Shown here piece by piece: positions 8,135 through 16,125 of a stretch of 64,000 nt of DNA. The notes below the pieces were generated by a model, which ran no database searches, was not told the origin of the DNA, and was given only the letters and a program-made list of their open reading frames with translations. The translations under genes were made by a program, and so were the position numbers. Position 1 is the first letter of the stretch. Every line of letters begins with the position of its first letter. Origin of the DNA: a bacterium HR33 (GTDB taxonomy: Bacteria > Gemmatimonadota > Gemmatimonadetes > Gemmatimonadales > GWC2-71-9); NCBI GenBank assembly GCA_002923375.1, contig BEIJ01000001.1, forward strand, positions 1,178,001 through 1,242,000, read 5' to 3'.

Positions 8135-8410
8135 AAAGTCGCGCTCCCGGTGATTCCTCGAGCAATGCACATCTGCAGGAGGAGTTGTCCCCTGCATCGA
8201 TGCAGCAATACTAGACCCAAACGCCGAATTTTACCATGAGTTCCCGACGGACACACCGGCGAAGGTCTTGGTTTCAAGCCCACCGCCGGGGTGTGCAGCT
8301 TCGGCCAGCTCAATAGGGCATGTGGCCAACCCCAATTATGTCTTCTGCGCCGCCGTAAAGGGCGAGGCCAATCCCTAGATGCGCCTCAAGGGGTTGGTCC
8401 CTCCGTCGAG

Positions 8411-9178
8411 TCAGGGGCCGGATCTAGCGGTAGCGAAATACTCGGCCAGCGTATCCGCTAGGGCGTCGATGCACCGGTGCCCTATTTCCGCCGATAACCC
8501 GCGGGCGTCGCCGATGATGCCGTTGGGCGATACTTTGTGGAACCCTTCGCTGATTATGCGGCGGATGAACTCCGGTGTGACGGGCTCGGTGCAACCCGGC
8601 GCCGCCTCCTCCTGGCGGACCAGCCCCGGGTGCAGAGCGAGCATGACCGAACTTTCGGCGATGTCTGCGTGCCCTCCTACCCGGTCTCCCAAGCCGCTAG
8701 CCTCCTGCACAACCCGGCGCCATATCTCGATCACCTCGGGGAGATCGGTGTAAACCAACACCTCGGTCCCCGGGACGACCGCCTCTCGGAGTCGTTCCTT
8801 CATGGCCTCCAAAGGAGCGAAGTTGCCGCCGTGCGAAGGAATGATACAAATTGTCCGGAACCCGTGGCGGGAGAGGCTGGCGCAGTAGTCGCGGCAGACG
8901 GCTTCCAAAGTTTCTGCGGTAAGAGAGATGGTGCCCGGAAAGTGCATGTGGTGCTCCGAGCAACCCACGCGAACCGTGGGGGCCACTAGCGCGTTTCCCA
9001 GTTTGCGAGCCACTTTTTCAGCCAGAGCGGTGCCGTGTTCCGCGTCGGTAAAAAGCGGTAAATGAGGGCCGTGCTGCTCCACCGCGCCGCAGGCAAAAAC
9101 CACGGTGGTCGTGCCGGATTCCAGGTGGGCTTTCACCTGAGGCCAAGTCATGCGCTCAAGAAAGATTTCTCGATTCAT
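8411..9178 (-). CDS. creatininase-family amidohydrolase
   Basis: 255 residues from ATG 9178, where the N-terminal NREIFLERMTWPQV begins; the longer frame upstream has no family similarity. Metal-binding motifs of the creatininase/MftE superfamily are present: GAVEQHGPHLPL, D in FTDAEHG, SHGGNFAPL, and GGHADIAESS. These enzymes hydrolyse cyclic amides or formamides (creatinine, FAPy, mycofactocin precursor). The true substrate cannot be told, and no mycofactocin genes are nearby. It is cytoplasmic and divergent from the lipoprotein gene at 9210. Confidence 0.85.
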   Translation of the reverse strand: MNREIFLERMTWPQVKAHLESGTTTVVFACGAVEQHGPHLPLFTDAEHGTALAEKVARKLGNALVAPTVRVGCSEHHMHFPGTISLTAETLEAVCRDYCASLSRHGFRTICIIPSHGGNFAPLEAMKERLREAVVPGTEVLVYTDLPEVIEIWRRVVQEASGLGDRVGGHADIAESSVMLALHPGLVRQEEAAPGCTEPVTPEFIRRIISEGFHKVSPNGIIGDARGLSAEIGHRCIDALADTLAEYFATARSGP

Positions 9179-9209
9179 AGCCGGTAAGTTTGGGACAGTG
9201 TGTGACAAT

Positions 9210-9650
9210 ATGAGACCATTGCTAACGGTAAGCCGATGGTACGGACGCGCAAGGCGCGCTGGTCCCGGATCGAGGATGCCACCGGTTTTCGGGCTACTTG
9301 CCGTCTTGCTGGCGGCTGCGGTGGGAGGATGCGAATCCGACGTATTGGAGACGCCGGTAGAGCTCAGGGGGCGGCTGGTATCTCCCAACGGGCCGGAGGG
9401 AGCCGCCGTACTGGAACTGATCGGGCCGGGCTTGGGGAACGCCCGTGCTGCCTCCGGTCATCTTTTCACCCGGCAGAACGGAGACACGCTGCGTCTGGTG
9501 GCGGTTCTGGAAGAAGCCGGCACGGTGGAGTTCGTCGTGGAGTGGTTCAGGAAGAAATCCCGTCCCGAGGTGCGAGTTTTGGAAGTAGCCGGCGGCGACA
9601 ATGCGATCCGCGGCTCCCTGAGCGGCTACCGCGTGGAGTTTACACCATGA
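9210..9650 (+). CDS. putative lipoprotein of unknown function
   Basis: From ATG 9210 the protein has 146 residues with a basic n-region, hydrophobic core and lipobox AVGGC, so export and lipidation are likely. An internal ATG 9276 would also precede the hydrophobic core but lacks positive charges and a ribosome-binding site. The mature part (VELRGRLVSPNGPEGAAVLEL, then RLVAVLEEAGTVEFVVEW) resembles small all-beta secreted domains of cohesin-like type; I do not recognise a named family. Its stop overlaps the start of the M6 protease gene as ATGA, so the two are probably translationally coupled. Confidence 0.65.
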   Translation: MRPLLTVSRWYGRARRAGPGSRMPPVFGLLAVLLAAAVGGCESDVLETPVELRGRLVSPNGPEGAAVLELIGPGLGNARAASGHLFTRQNGDTLRLVAVLEEAGTVEFVVEWFRKKSRPEVRVLEVAGGDNAIRGSLSGYRVEFTP

Positions 9651-11257
9651 GAAGGCTAGGTAGCGGCGCTTTGGCTTTGTGGCTGGCAGCAGCCGTGCCG
9701 GGCGCAGCCTGGAGCCAAGACATCGAGCTTGCAGCCCAGATGTTCGGCAGGCCGCTGCCCAGAGGGTACTACGAGTTGATCCGGCGGCAGCCGGATTTCT
9801 TTACGTTGAGCAGGGGTTGGATTCAGCGCTCCGAGAGCGCGCGGAGTGCGGGTGCCGCTGTGGCTGGCAAGTTGCCTCTGGTGGTGGTACTGGGTCTCTT
9901 CGCCGATTCTCCCGAACCGCCGTTCAGCGCGTCCGACATCGAGCGGGCGTACTTCACCGGTCCCGCGCAGTACGGAACGATTCCGGAGCTGTACAGCGAA
10001 ATGTCTTTGGGGAAGCTGCAGGTGGCCGGTACCGTCCTTCCGTGGGTGAGGAGTTCGCTTACGGCTGCGGAGGTTTCCGGGAACAGCGCCGGATTGGGAG
10101 GAGACGCCAAGCTAGGACAGTTTTTGCTGGAGATACTGGCGCTGGCGGATCCCGCGGTCGACTTCGGTCTTTTCGACAACGACGGCCCGGACGGCGTGCC
10201 GAACAGCGGTGACGACGACGGGTTCGTGGACGCTGTGGTGTTCCAGTATTTGGAGAGGGGCGCGCATTGCGGCGGAGTAGGTCCCTGGCCTCATCGTTCG
10301 CGGTTGGAGAATCGGACCGGCGCTCCTTTCGCAACCAACGATCCGCGGCCGGGTGGTGGTGTGGTCATGGTCAACGATTACATCATGCTGAGCACCGTGG
10401 GGTGCGAGGGAGAGGGGATAGGGCCGATCAGCGTGCTGGCTCACGAGATCGGCCACGTACTGGGCCTGCCGGATCTGTACGATACCAGTCTGGGTTCTCA
10501 GCCGGAGCAGCGGATCTGGATCATCGGGTGCTGGGCTTTGATGTCTGGAGGAGGATGGGGCTGCGGGGATGCGGCTGCGCGAACCGTGGTGGATCGGCCG
10601 CCCCATATGGGAGCCTGGGAGAAAAGCGAGTTGGGCTGGATCACGCCGGTGGAAGTGGGAGCTGGAATAAACCAGGTATTGACCTTGGCACCGGTACGCT
10701 CGAGCGGCAGGGTGCTGCGGGTTCCTCTCAGCGGCCGCGAGTGGCTGCTGGTCGAGTACCGCGACAAAAAGGGCTTCGACCGCGATCTTCCGCTTCCGGG
10801 GATTCTGGTATATCACGTGGATTTGGACCAGCCGTTCCGCAGGTGCTCCACCTGCGACCGATTGTTCAGGGTCATGCTGGTGGAAGCCGACGGAAACGGG
10901 CGCCTCCTGCAAAACGCTCTCGAAGGCGGCAACCGAGGCGAGCCCGGGGACGTCTTCGGTCTGGACGGCAGAACTCGGCTCACCAACCGGGGTGCTTCCT
11001 CCACTCGGCTGAATTCCGGCCTGCCGTCGAGTGTGACCTTCTACGAACTCGTAGTGGAAGACAGCGTTGCGCGGGTAAGGCTCTCCACAGTCGACCTGGA
11101 TCGTGACCGCCTGCTCGCGAAATTTCTGACCGGCAACGATGCCGCTCTTACCAGCGAAGAGGCGGCATACCTGGACGGCGAGGGAAACCGCAACGGCAGG
11201 TACGACCTGGGCGACTTGCGCCAATATCTACTGGAACATCCCCGGGTATTGCGGTGA
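9647..11257 (+). CDS. M6-family secreted zinc metalloprotease with dockerin-like tail
   Basis: 536 residues, ATG 9647 overlapping the preceding stop. After a signal peptide (ALWLAAAVPGAAWSQ) lies an M6/immune-inhibitor-A-like catalytic domain: DNDGPDGVPNSGDDDGFVD (a calcium-loop-like stretch) and HEIGHVLGLPDLYD around residue 266, the extended HExxHxxGxxD zinc motif. The C-terminus has DGEGNRNGRYDLGDL, a calcium-binding EF-hand/dockerin-like loop. The neighbouring lipoprotein has a cohesin-like look, so protease and lipoprotein might interact at the cell surface; that is an inference. Role: extracellular protein degradation. Confidence 0.85.
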   Translation: MRRLGSGALALWLAAAVPGAAWSQDIELAAQMFGRPLPRGYYELIRRQPDFFTLSRGWIQRSESARSAGAAVAGKLPLVVVLGLFADSPEPPFSASDIERAYFTGPAQYGTIPELYSEMSLGKLQVAGTVLPWVRSSLTAAEVSGNSAGLGGDAKLGQFLLEILALADPAVDFGLFDNDGPDGVPNSGDDDGFVDAVVFQYLERGAHCGGVGPWPHRSRLENRTGAPFATNDPRPGGGVVMVNDYIMLSTVGCEGEGIGPISVLAHEIGHVLGLPDLYDTSLGSQPEQRIWIIGCWALMSGGGWGCGDAAARTVVDRPPHMGAWEKSELGWITPVEVGAGINQVLTLAPVRSSGRVLRVPLSGREWLLVEYRDKKGFDRDLPLPGILVYHVDLDQPFRRCSTCDRLFRVMLVEADGNGRLLQNALEGGNRGEPGDVFGLDGRTRLTNRGASSTRLNSGLPSSVTFYELVVEDSVARVRLSTVDLDRDRLLAKFLTGNDAALTSEEAAYLDGEGNRNGRYDLGDLRQYLLEHPRVLR

Positions 11258-11275
11258 ATCGGAATCGCGGAGGGT

Positions 11276-11806
11276 TTACGCCGCGATGCGCTGCAGCACC
11301 TCCCGCAAGGCGGGTTCGAACCAAACGGTAAAGCTCGAAGGCCGGTCGCCGAGTTCGCGCAGCAAATCATTCATTTCTACCCAGCGCCACTCGGCGACTT
11401 CCGAAGGATCGGGTCGAGGGTCGCCGTTGTAGCGGCCGGTAAACAGGTGGTCGTATTCGTGCTCCCATAAGCCTTCCGCAAGTGCGGCTCGATAAACGAT
11501 CGTACCGGCCGGCTGCAAGGAGCAGCCGAAACCCATTTCTTCCTGCAAGCGCCGGACGGCGGCAGCAGCTGTAGTCTCTCCCGGCCTCGGATGGCCGCAG
11601 CAGGTATTAGACCAAAGGCCGCCGGAGTGGTATTTTCCTAATGCCCGCCGCTGAAGCAGGAGCCTCCCCCGTGGGTCGAAGACGAACACGGAGAATGCGC
11701 GGTGGAGACGGCCGTCGCGGTGGACGTCGAGCTTGGGAGCGCTCCCGATAGGGCGATCGGCCGCGTCCACTAGGATGACGCTCTCGTCAGCCTCCGCAGA
11801 GTGCAT
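11276..11806 (-). CDS. idi: isopentenyl-diphosphate delta-isomerase, type I
   Basis: 176 residues from ATG 11806. A Nudix-fold type I IPP isomerase: LHRAFSVFVFD, NTCCGHPRPGE with catalytic Cys70, the Nudix-like helix EEMGFGC, and WEHEYDHLF with catalytic Glu117. It interconverts IPP and DMAPP for isoprenoid synthesis in the cytoplasm and needs a divalent metal. No other isoprenoid gene is adjacent. Upstream it diverges from the ATP-grasp gene across 43 bases. Confidence 0.9.
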   Translation of the reverse strand: MHSAEADESVILVDAADRPIGSAPKLDVHRDGRLHRAFSVFVFDPRGRLLLQRRALGKYHSGGLWSNTCCGHPRPGETTAAAAVRRLQEEMGFGCSLQPAGTIVYRAALAEGLWEHEYDHLFTGRYNGDPRPDPSEVAEWRWVEMNDLLRELGDRPSSFTVWFEPALREVLQRIAA

Positions 11807-11849
11807 GAACCAAAATATAGGCATGAGGGATCTCTGAAACGAAGCGGCC

Positions 11850-12911
11850 ATGTCGGATAAGAAAATCTTCGTTCTGGTCCTGTACAACCACGTGGGCGAG
11901 GACGAGTACGAGAAACTCAAGCAGGTGGACGAGTCCCAGCTCGACTTCGAGCCGGAGTATCCGATTCAGGTGGCCACCGTACGGGAGGAGTATGCCGCTT
12001 TGGTGAAGGCGCTGCGCCGGGAAGGATTCATGGCGGGAGCGCTCAATCTGGAGGACGACATCTCCAAGCTGGAAGCTCTTATCCGGCGGAGACCGCCGGA
12101 CGTGATTTTCAACTTGGTGGAGCATTTTAGAGACGAGCCGGCGTTGGAGGCCAACGTCGCCGGGTTGCTAGAGCTGCACCACATCCCCTATACCGGTGCA
12201 CCGCCTTTTTCCCTGACGCTTTGCCAGCGGAAAGGACTGACCAAGCAACTGCTGATGGCGAACGGCATCCCCACCCCGCGATATCGGCTGCTCCACACCC
12301 CGGAGATGCCGCGGCGGCACGGCCTTAGATATCCCCTCATCGTAAAGCCGGCCAGGGAGGACGCGAGCTCCGGAGTGGAGAAATCCTCGGTGGTCCAGAA
12401 CCTCGAGCAACTGGAGGCCAGACTGAAGGCGGTGTTCGAAGAGTACTCGCCCCCGATCTTGGTGGAGGAGTTCATCGAGGGCAGGGAACTCCACGTATCG
12501 ATCCTGGGCAACGACCCGCCGGAGGTGCTCCCTATAATCGAGTGGGATTTTTCCGAACTCCCCCCGGACCACCCGCCGATCATAAGCTATGCGGTGAAGT
12601 GGGATCCCCTGGAGGAGGTTTACCACCGGGTGCATTCCTTTTGTCCCGCCAAATTGTCTCGCGCCGCGTTGCGCAGGGTGAAAGAGGTGGCGATCAAAGC
12701 GTACCGCGTGACCGGGTGCCGGGACTACGCCCGCCTGGATATCCGGCTGGCCAAACGCGCAGTCCCTTACGTGCTGGACGTGAATCCCAATCCCGATCTC
12801 ACCGAGGGCGTTTCTTTCATGGAGTCAGCGGAAGCTGCGGGATACTCCTTTTCGCAAACCCTCAGGAGGATTGTGGAGTTGGCGCTGGAGCGGCGGGACG
12901 AGGACTGCTAG
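11850..12911 (+). CDS. ATP-grasp ligase related to D-alanine-D-alanine ligase
   Basis: 353 residues. The N-terminal part (to about 110) is the pre-ATP-grasp fold ending IPYTGAPPFSLTLCQRKG. The ATP-grasp domain follows with YPLIVKPAREDASSGVEK (ATP-binding Lys and glycine loop), ILVEEFIEGRELHVSILG and LDVNPNPDLTEG (Mg-binding Asn/Asp). The family makes peptide-like bonds through acyl-phosphates. The usual D-Ala-specific residues are not all clear, and no mur genes are near, so the substrate may be another amino acid. The 3' end overlaps the convergent TPR/barrel gene by four bases. Confidence 0.8.
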   Translation: MSDKKIFVLVLYNHVGEDEYEKLKQVDESQLDFEPEYPIQVATVREEYAALVKALRREGFMAGALNLEDDISKLEALIRRRPPDVIFNLVEHFRDEPALEANVAGLLELHHIPYTGAPPFSLTLCQRKGLTKQLLMANGIPTPRYRLLHTPEMPRRHGLRYPLIVKPAREDASSGVEKSSVVQNLEQLEARLKAVFEEYSPPILVEEFIEGRELHVSILGNDPPEVLPIIEWDFSELPPDHPPIISYAVKWDPLEEVYHRVHSFCPAKLSRAALRRVKEVAIKAYRVTGCRDYARLDIRLAKRAVPYVLDVNPNPDLTEGVSFMESAEAAGYSFSQTLRRIVELALERRDEDC

Positions 12912-14443
12912 ATCGCCCAGCGAACGGAGAAGCTGACCGAACCGTAGCGCCAGCTCTCCGCCGACGGCAAACCCTGGGGTGCGATCTGCGAGTCGTACCC
13001 TTCGAGCTCGAGACCCAAATGCCGTCCGGGCGCCAAATACCAGTGGATTAGAGAGTAGAGACGGAAGGCCGGCCGCCACGACCCCGCCGGCGAGCCGTGA
13101 CGCGCCACCCGCTGAAGTCCGGCTCCGAGATCGAGGGCGAGCATAAAGCGCGCTCCCTCGGCCTCCCAGTAAGAGCCCAGCTCCGCCACTTCGGCAAGCC
13201 GCGGGGCGAAGTACCCTGCAAGGGTAGAGTCCCGATAACCGGTACGGTGGTACATGGTCATGAGCTCGATTCCGCCGGGCAAGGGAACGCCCAATCCGGC
13301 CGCGACTGCGCCGCGGGTGTTGCTGTCCGTTCGGGAACTGATCAGCGTTCCTCGGCTCGAGCCTTTGACGCGCAGCGGGCCTAAAGGAAAGTCCAAGCGG
13401 CCTTCGAGTTCGGTGCGCACCACGCGGTTCGCGGTCAGGTCGGGACTATAACCGAAGGCCGAGTGGGAGGCCCTGAGATCGACCCTGGGCCCTTTTCTCG
13501 GTGCGGTCCAGCGAGCGCGAACTCGGAGCATGGGTGCCGGAGCGGGTTGGAGAGGGGAGGCGCTCGATTCGAGTTGAGTCAAACCGGCGGAGGCTTCCAA
13601 AGACCAACTGGGGCGGGGTCTCCAGCTGGCCGAGAAGAAGGCCGTCCGGTTCGCGGCGGTGTTGAGTCCGTCCTCGATGCCTGCGGTTCCCAGGTTCAAT
13701 CGGACGCGGGCGCCGTCGCCCGCCATTAGATCGCCCCCCAGGTTTAGCGATCGGGTGACGTTGCCGTCGGAATCGCGGCTGTAACCGAAGGCTAAGAGAC
13801 CCGCCGGTGCCGCTTGGGCCCGCGCGGCCGCTAGGCGCGCCGCGGTGCGCGAGCTGGGCTCTAGCGAGTGAGCTTTTTCGAATGCGGCTGCGGCACGGCG
13901 GGGACGGCCCGCTCTCAACCACTCCCGGCCTATCTCCTCCCATACCTCCGCGTCCTCGGGGTGTTGGTCCAACCATCGGAGATATGCTTGGATAGCCCGC
14001 TGGCGGAGTTCGGCGCGCGCCAATAAGCGAGCCTTTCCTACAGCCACGTCGCGTTCTCCCGGCGCCAGAGCGGCGGCTCGATCGTACCACTCCAATCCTT
14101 CCTCTACCCGCCCTAGGCTGCCCAGTACGTCTCCCACCGCCATGTATCCCCAGGGGTCCCCCGGCTCGAGTTGCACATAGCGTAGGTACCACTCCAGCGC
14201 TCGGTGCGGGCTGTCGCTCAATTGGCCCATCCGGAATACCGCTCGAGACTGATCGCCGTTCCTTTCCAAAACGGCCGCGTAAGCGGTTCGCGCGGCTTCC
14301 AAGTCGCCGGCCGCAAAAGCCGAATCGGCTTTCGCCATTTGGGTGTCGACCGAAGACTGTGCTTTGGAGACCGAGCCGAGGGCCAGCGGCGCCGAGCAGA
14401 GCAGGGCCGTCAGCGCGCCCCGGGAGATCAGCTCATGCAGCAT
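12908..14443 (-). CDS. TPR protein with C-terminal outer-membrane beta-barrel (YaiO/PgaA-like layout)
   Basis: 511 residues from ATG 14443, overlapping the upstream gene's stop. A signal peptide (ALTALLCSAPLALGSVSKAQ) precedes about five TPR units (residues 30-200: ADSAFAAGDLEAARTAYAAVLERN and similar). The second half consists of alternating amphipathic strands ending in SVSFSVRWAI, the Phe/aromatic-ended signal of outer-membrane barrels. PgaA and YaiO share this plan; PgaA exports PNAG. Being third in an operon behind a processive glycosyltransferase and a small membrane protein suggests it is the outer-membrane exporter or docking unit. Confidence 0.75.
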   Translation of the reverse strand: MLHELISRGALTALLCSAPLALGSVSKAQSSVDTQMAKADSAFAAGDLEAARTAYAAVLERNGDQSRAVFRMGQLSDSPHRALEWYLRYVQLEPGDPWGYMAVGDVLGSLGRVEEGLEWYDRAAALAPGERDVAVGKARLLARAELRQRAIQAYLRWLDQHPEDAEVWEEIGREWLRAGRPRRAAAAFEKAHSLEPSSRTAARLAAARAQAAPAGLLAFGYSRDSDGNVTRSLNLGGDLMAGDGARVRLNLGTAGIEDGLNTAANRTAFFSASWRPRPSWSLEASAGLTQLESSASPLQPAPAPMLRVRARWTAPRKGPRVDLRASHSAFGYSPDLTANRVVRTELEGRLDFPLGPLRVKGSSRGTLISSRTDSNTRGAVAAGLGVPLPGGIELMTMYHRTGYRDSTLAGYFAPRLAEVAELGSYWEAEGARFMLALDLGAGLQRVARHGSPAGSWRPAFRLYSLIHWYLAPGRHLGLELEGYDSQIAPQGLPSAESWRYGSVSFSVRWAI

Positions 14444-14861
14444 CGCTGGCCCCAGCCGCGGCCGCACTGGGTGAAGCGCGGGAAGCAATAGACGGTCTTT
14501 TACGGCGCAAGAAAAATCGCGCGGCCTCCACCGCAGAGAGTACCAGTCCCAGGGTGCCGAGTCCCGCCAGGACTGCAGCCGTTCCCCAGAGGTTGTGCAC
14601 TCGCGTCATCGAGCCGGAAGGGTCGACTCCCTCTGCCGGACCGAGCGGCTGGGTGATCAAGACTCCCAAGATCCAGCCGGTAATCCAGATCCCAGCCAGT
14701 ATGCCGGTGACCAGGAACGTCTGCCTTACCACCAGCCTCCATCGCCTGGCCCTGCGTTGGGCCTTTCGGGTCCCGGCCAGAATTTCTCTCGCCGGGATCA
14801 AGAGCCCGCTTATCAAATAGAAGAGCCCGCCGACGCCCGTACCCGGAATTCCTACCGACAT
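14433..14861 (-). CDS. small three-helix membrane protein of the GT2 operon
   Basis: 142 residues with three predicted membrane helices (GGLFYLISGLLIP; FLVTGILAGIWITGWILGVLI; GTAAVLAGLGTLGLVLSAVEA) and a basic loop AGTRKAQRRARRWR. It starts one base after the stop of the glycosyltransferase gene and its end overlaps the TPR/barrel start, so the three are tightly coupled. I do not recognise a family. By position and size it could be a PgaD-like partner of the synthase in the inner membrane, but sequence alone does not prove this. Confidence 0.65.
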   Translation of the reverse strand: MSVGIPGTGVGGLFYLISGLLIPAREILAGTRKAQRRARRWRLVVRQTFLVTGILAGIWITGWILGVLITQPLGPAEGVDPSGSMTRVHNLWGTAAVLAGLGTLGLVLSAVEAARFFLRRKRPSIASRASPSAAAAGASDAA

Positions 14862-14862
14862 T

Positions 14863-15963
14863 TCAATGTCCTTTCTCGTACCGCCGCAGCGGGCGGCCTG
14901 CTATCAGCTCCTCCCAGGTGGCGCGCACGAAGAAATATGCGTTGACCGTACGGAGCACGAAGAAAGCCGGTAAGCTGGCCAACGCTCGCAGCGTTTCTCC
15001 CCGGGGAACGGCACCCGCCAGTACCGGTACCAGAACCGCCGGGATGTCTATCACGTAACCCAGAAGCAGCCAGGGCCGATCCAGTATCAAGGCGGCCGCC
15101 GGCAGAGCAAAGAGATAGACCACCGAAGCTACCAGGGCGTCCCAGAAGGCGACGGCCACTGCGTAGCGGAGAAACGGTACGTCCAGAAGATTGCGCCAGT
15201 GGAGCTTCACGTTCTGCACAAAGCCGTGGGACCAGCGTCTCAGTTGCTTGCTCAGGAAGTGGAAGCTGTGGGGCTCCAAAGGATAGCACACTGCTTCCGG
15301 CACGAATCGCACCGCATAACCTTTCTGGTAGAGAGTCCAGGTAAGGTCCATGTCTTCCGCCATGGTTCGGTCGGACCAGCCGCCCTCCCGCCTGAGGACT
15401 TCGGTCCGGTACATGGAGAAGCATCCGGAGGCGATTAGCGGTCGCCCGTAGTATTCTTGCACTTGCTTGTAAAAGGTGAAGGCGAACAGGTACTCGATGT
15501 ATCGGCCCCGCTCCCAGATGGTGCGAACCTTTCGGGGCAGGACGAACCCGCAAGCTGCCGCCACTTTGGGATCCTCGAAGGCTTCCAGCAAGCGCTCGAT
15601 GGCGTCGGGGGCCAGCACCGTATCGGCGTCGATGGCGATGGTGAGGGGAGTGCGCACCCGGTCCAGGGCCGCCGTCTGCGCCCCTGCCTTGGAGCCGGTG
15701 TTCTGCACCGGCCGGACCACGGTAACCCCCAGTTGGCGCGCCACCTCCCCGGTGCCGTCCGTGGAGCAGTCGTCCACCACGATTATCTCGTAAGGCTTGA
15801 CGGTCTGAGCCTCGAGGCTGCGCACCGTGTCTGGGAGCGTGGCAGCCTCGTTGTAGGCCGGTATTATGACAGTAACCGGCGCTGTTCTGACCGCACTATC
15901 TCCTGCCCCGGCTGCCTTTTTGGCGGGTCGCCGCACCCGCCGGGGTCTTAGAAGCGTCTTCAC
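14863..15963 (-). CDS. processive family 2 glycosyltransferase, membrane-bound
   Basis: 366 residues from GTG 15963. The GT-A domain (30-250) shows VIIPAYNEA, DD at 64-65, the DAD metal-binding triad at 112-114, catalytic ED at 203-204, and QLRRW at 240-244. Q/RxxRW is the acceptor-site signature of processive synthases such as cellulose, hyaluronan and PNAG synthases. Three C-terminal membrane helices follow. Unlike PgaC there is no N-terminal helix, only a basic stretch. It should polymerise a beta-linked sugar at the inner membrane from a nucleotide sugar. It heads the three-gene operon. Confidence 0.88.
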   Translation of the reverse strand: MKTLLRPRRVRRPAKKAAGAGDSAVRTAPVTVIIPAYNEAATLPDTVRSLEAQTVKPYEIIVVDDCSTDGTGEVARQLGVTVVRPVQNTGSKAGAQTAALDRVRTPLTIAIDADTVLAPDAIERLLEAFEDPKVAAACGFVLPRKVRTIWERGRYIEYLFAFTFYKQVQEYYGRPLIASGCFSMYRTEVLRREGGWSDRTMAEDMDLTWTLYQKGYAVRFVPEAVCYPLEPHSFHFLSKQLRRWSHGFVQNVKLHWRNLLDVPFLRYAVAVAFWDALVASVVYLFALPAAALILDRPWLLLGYVIDIPAVLVPVLAGAVPRGETLRALASLPAFFVLRTVNAYFFVRATWEELIAGRPLRRYEKGH

Positions 15964-16125
15964 TGTTCCCGACCTATTCTTTATTCGGACCCTTTCCTTA
16001 GATAGACTCTAAAAAGGTGCCGCCGGTAACGGCAGGGGTGGCGCCGCATGTGCTCCAAGCCTTGCCCCATCGCCGCCGGGCTGTAGACTTAGGGGGTCGC
16101 TTTCTAGTCCGGGACGGGTTTCTCT

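Noticed and set aside
8135-8410. Open stretch with YHEFPTDTPAKVLV between PhoD and creatininase
   Set aside because: Faintly RidA-like at best; no start, no continuation, and a competing open frame on the other strand.
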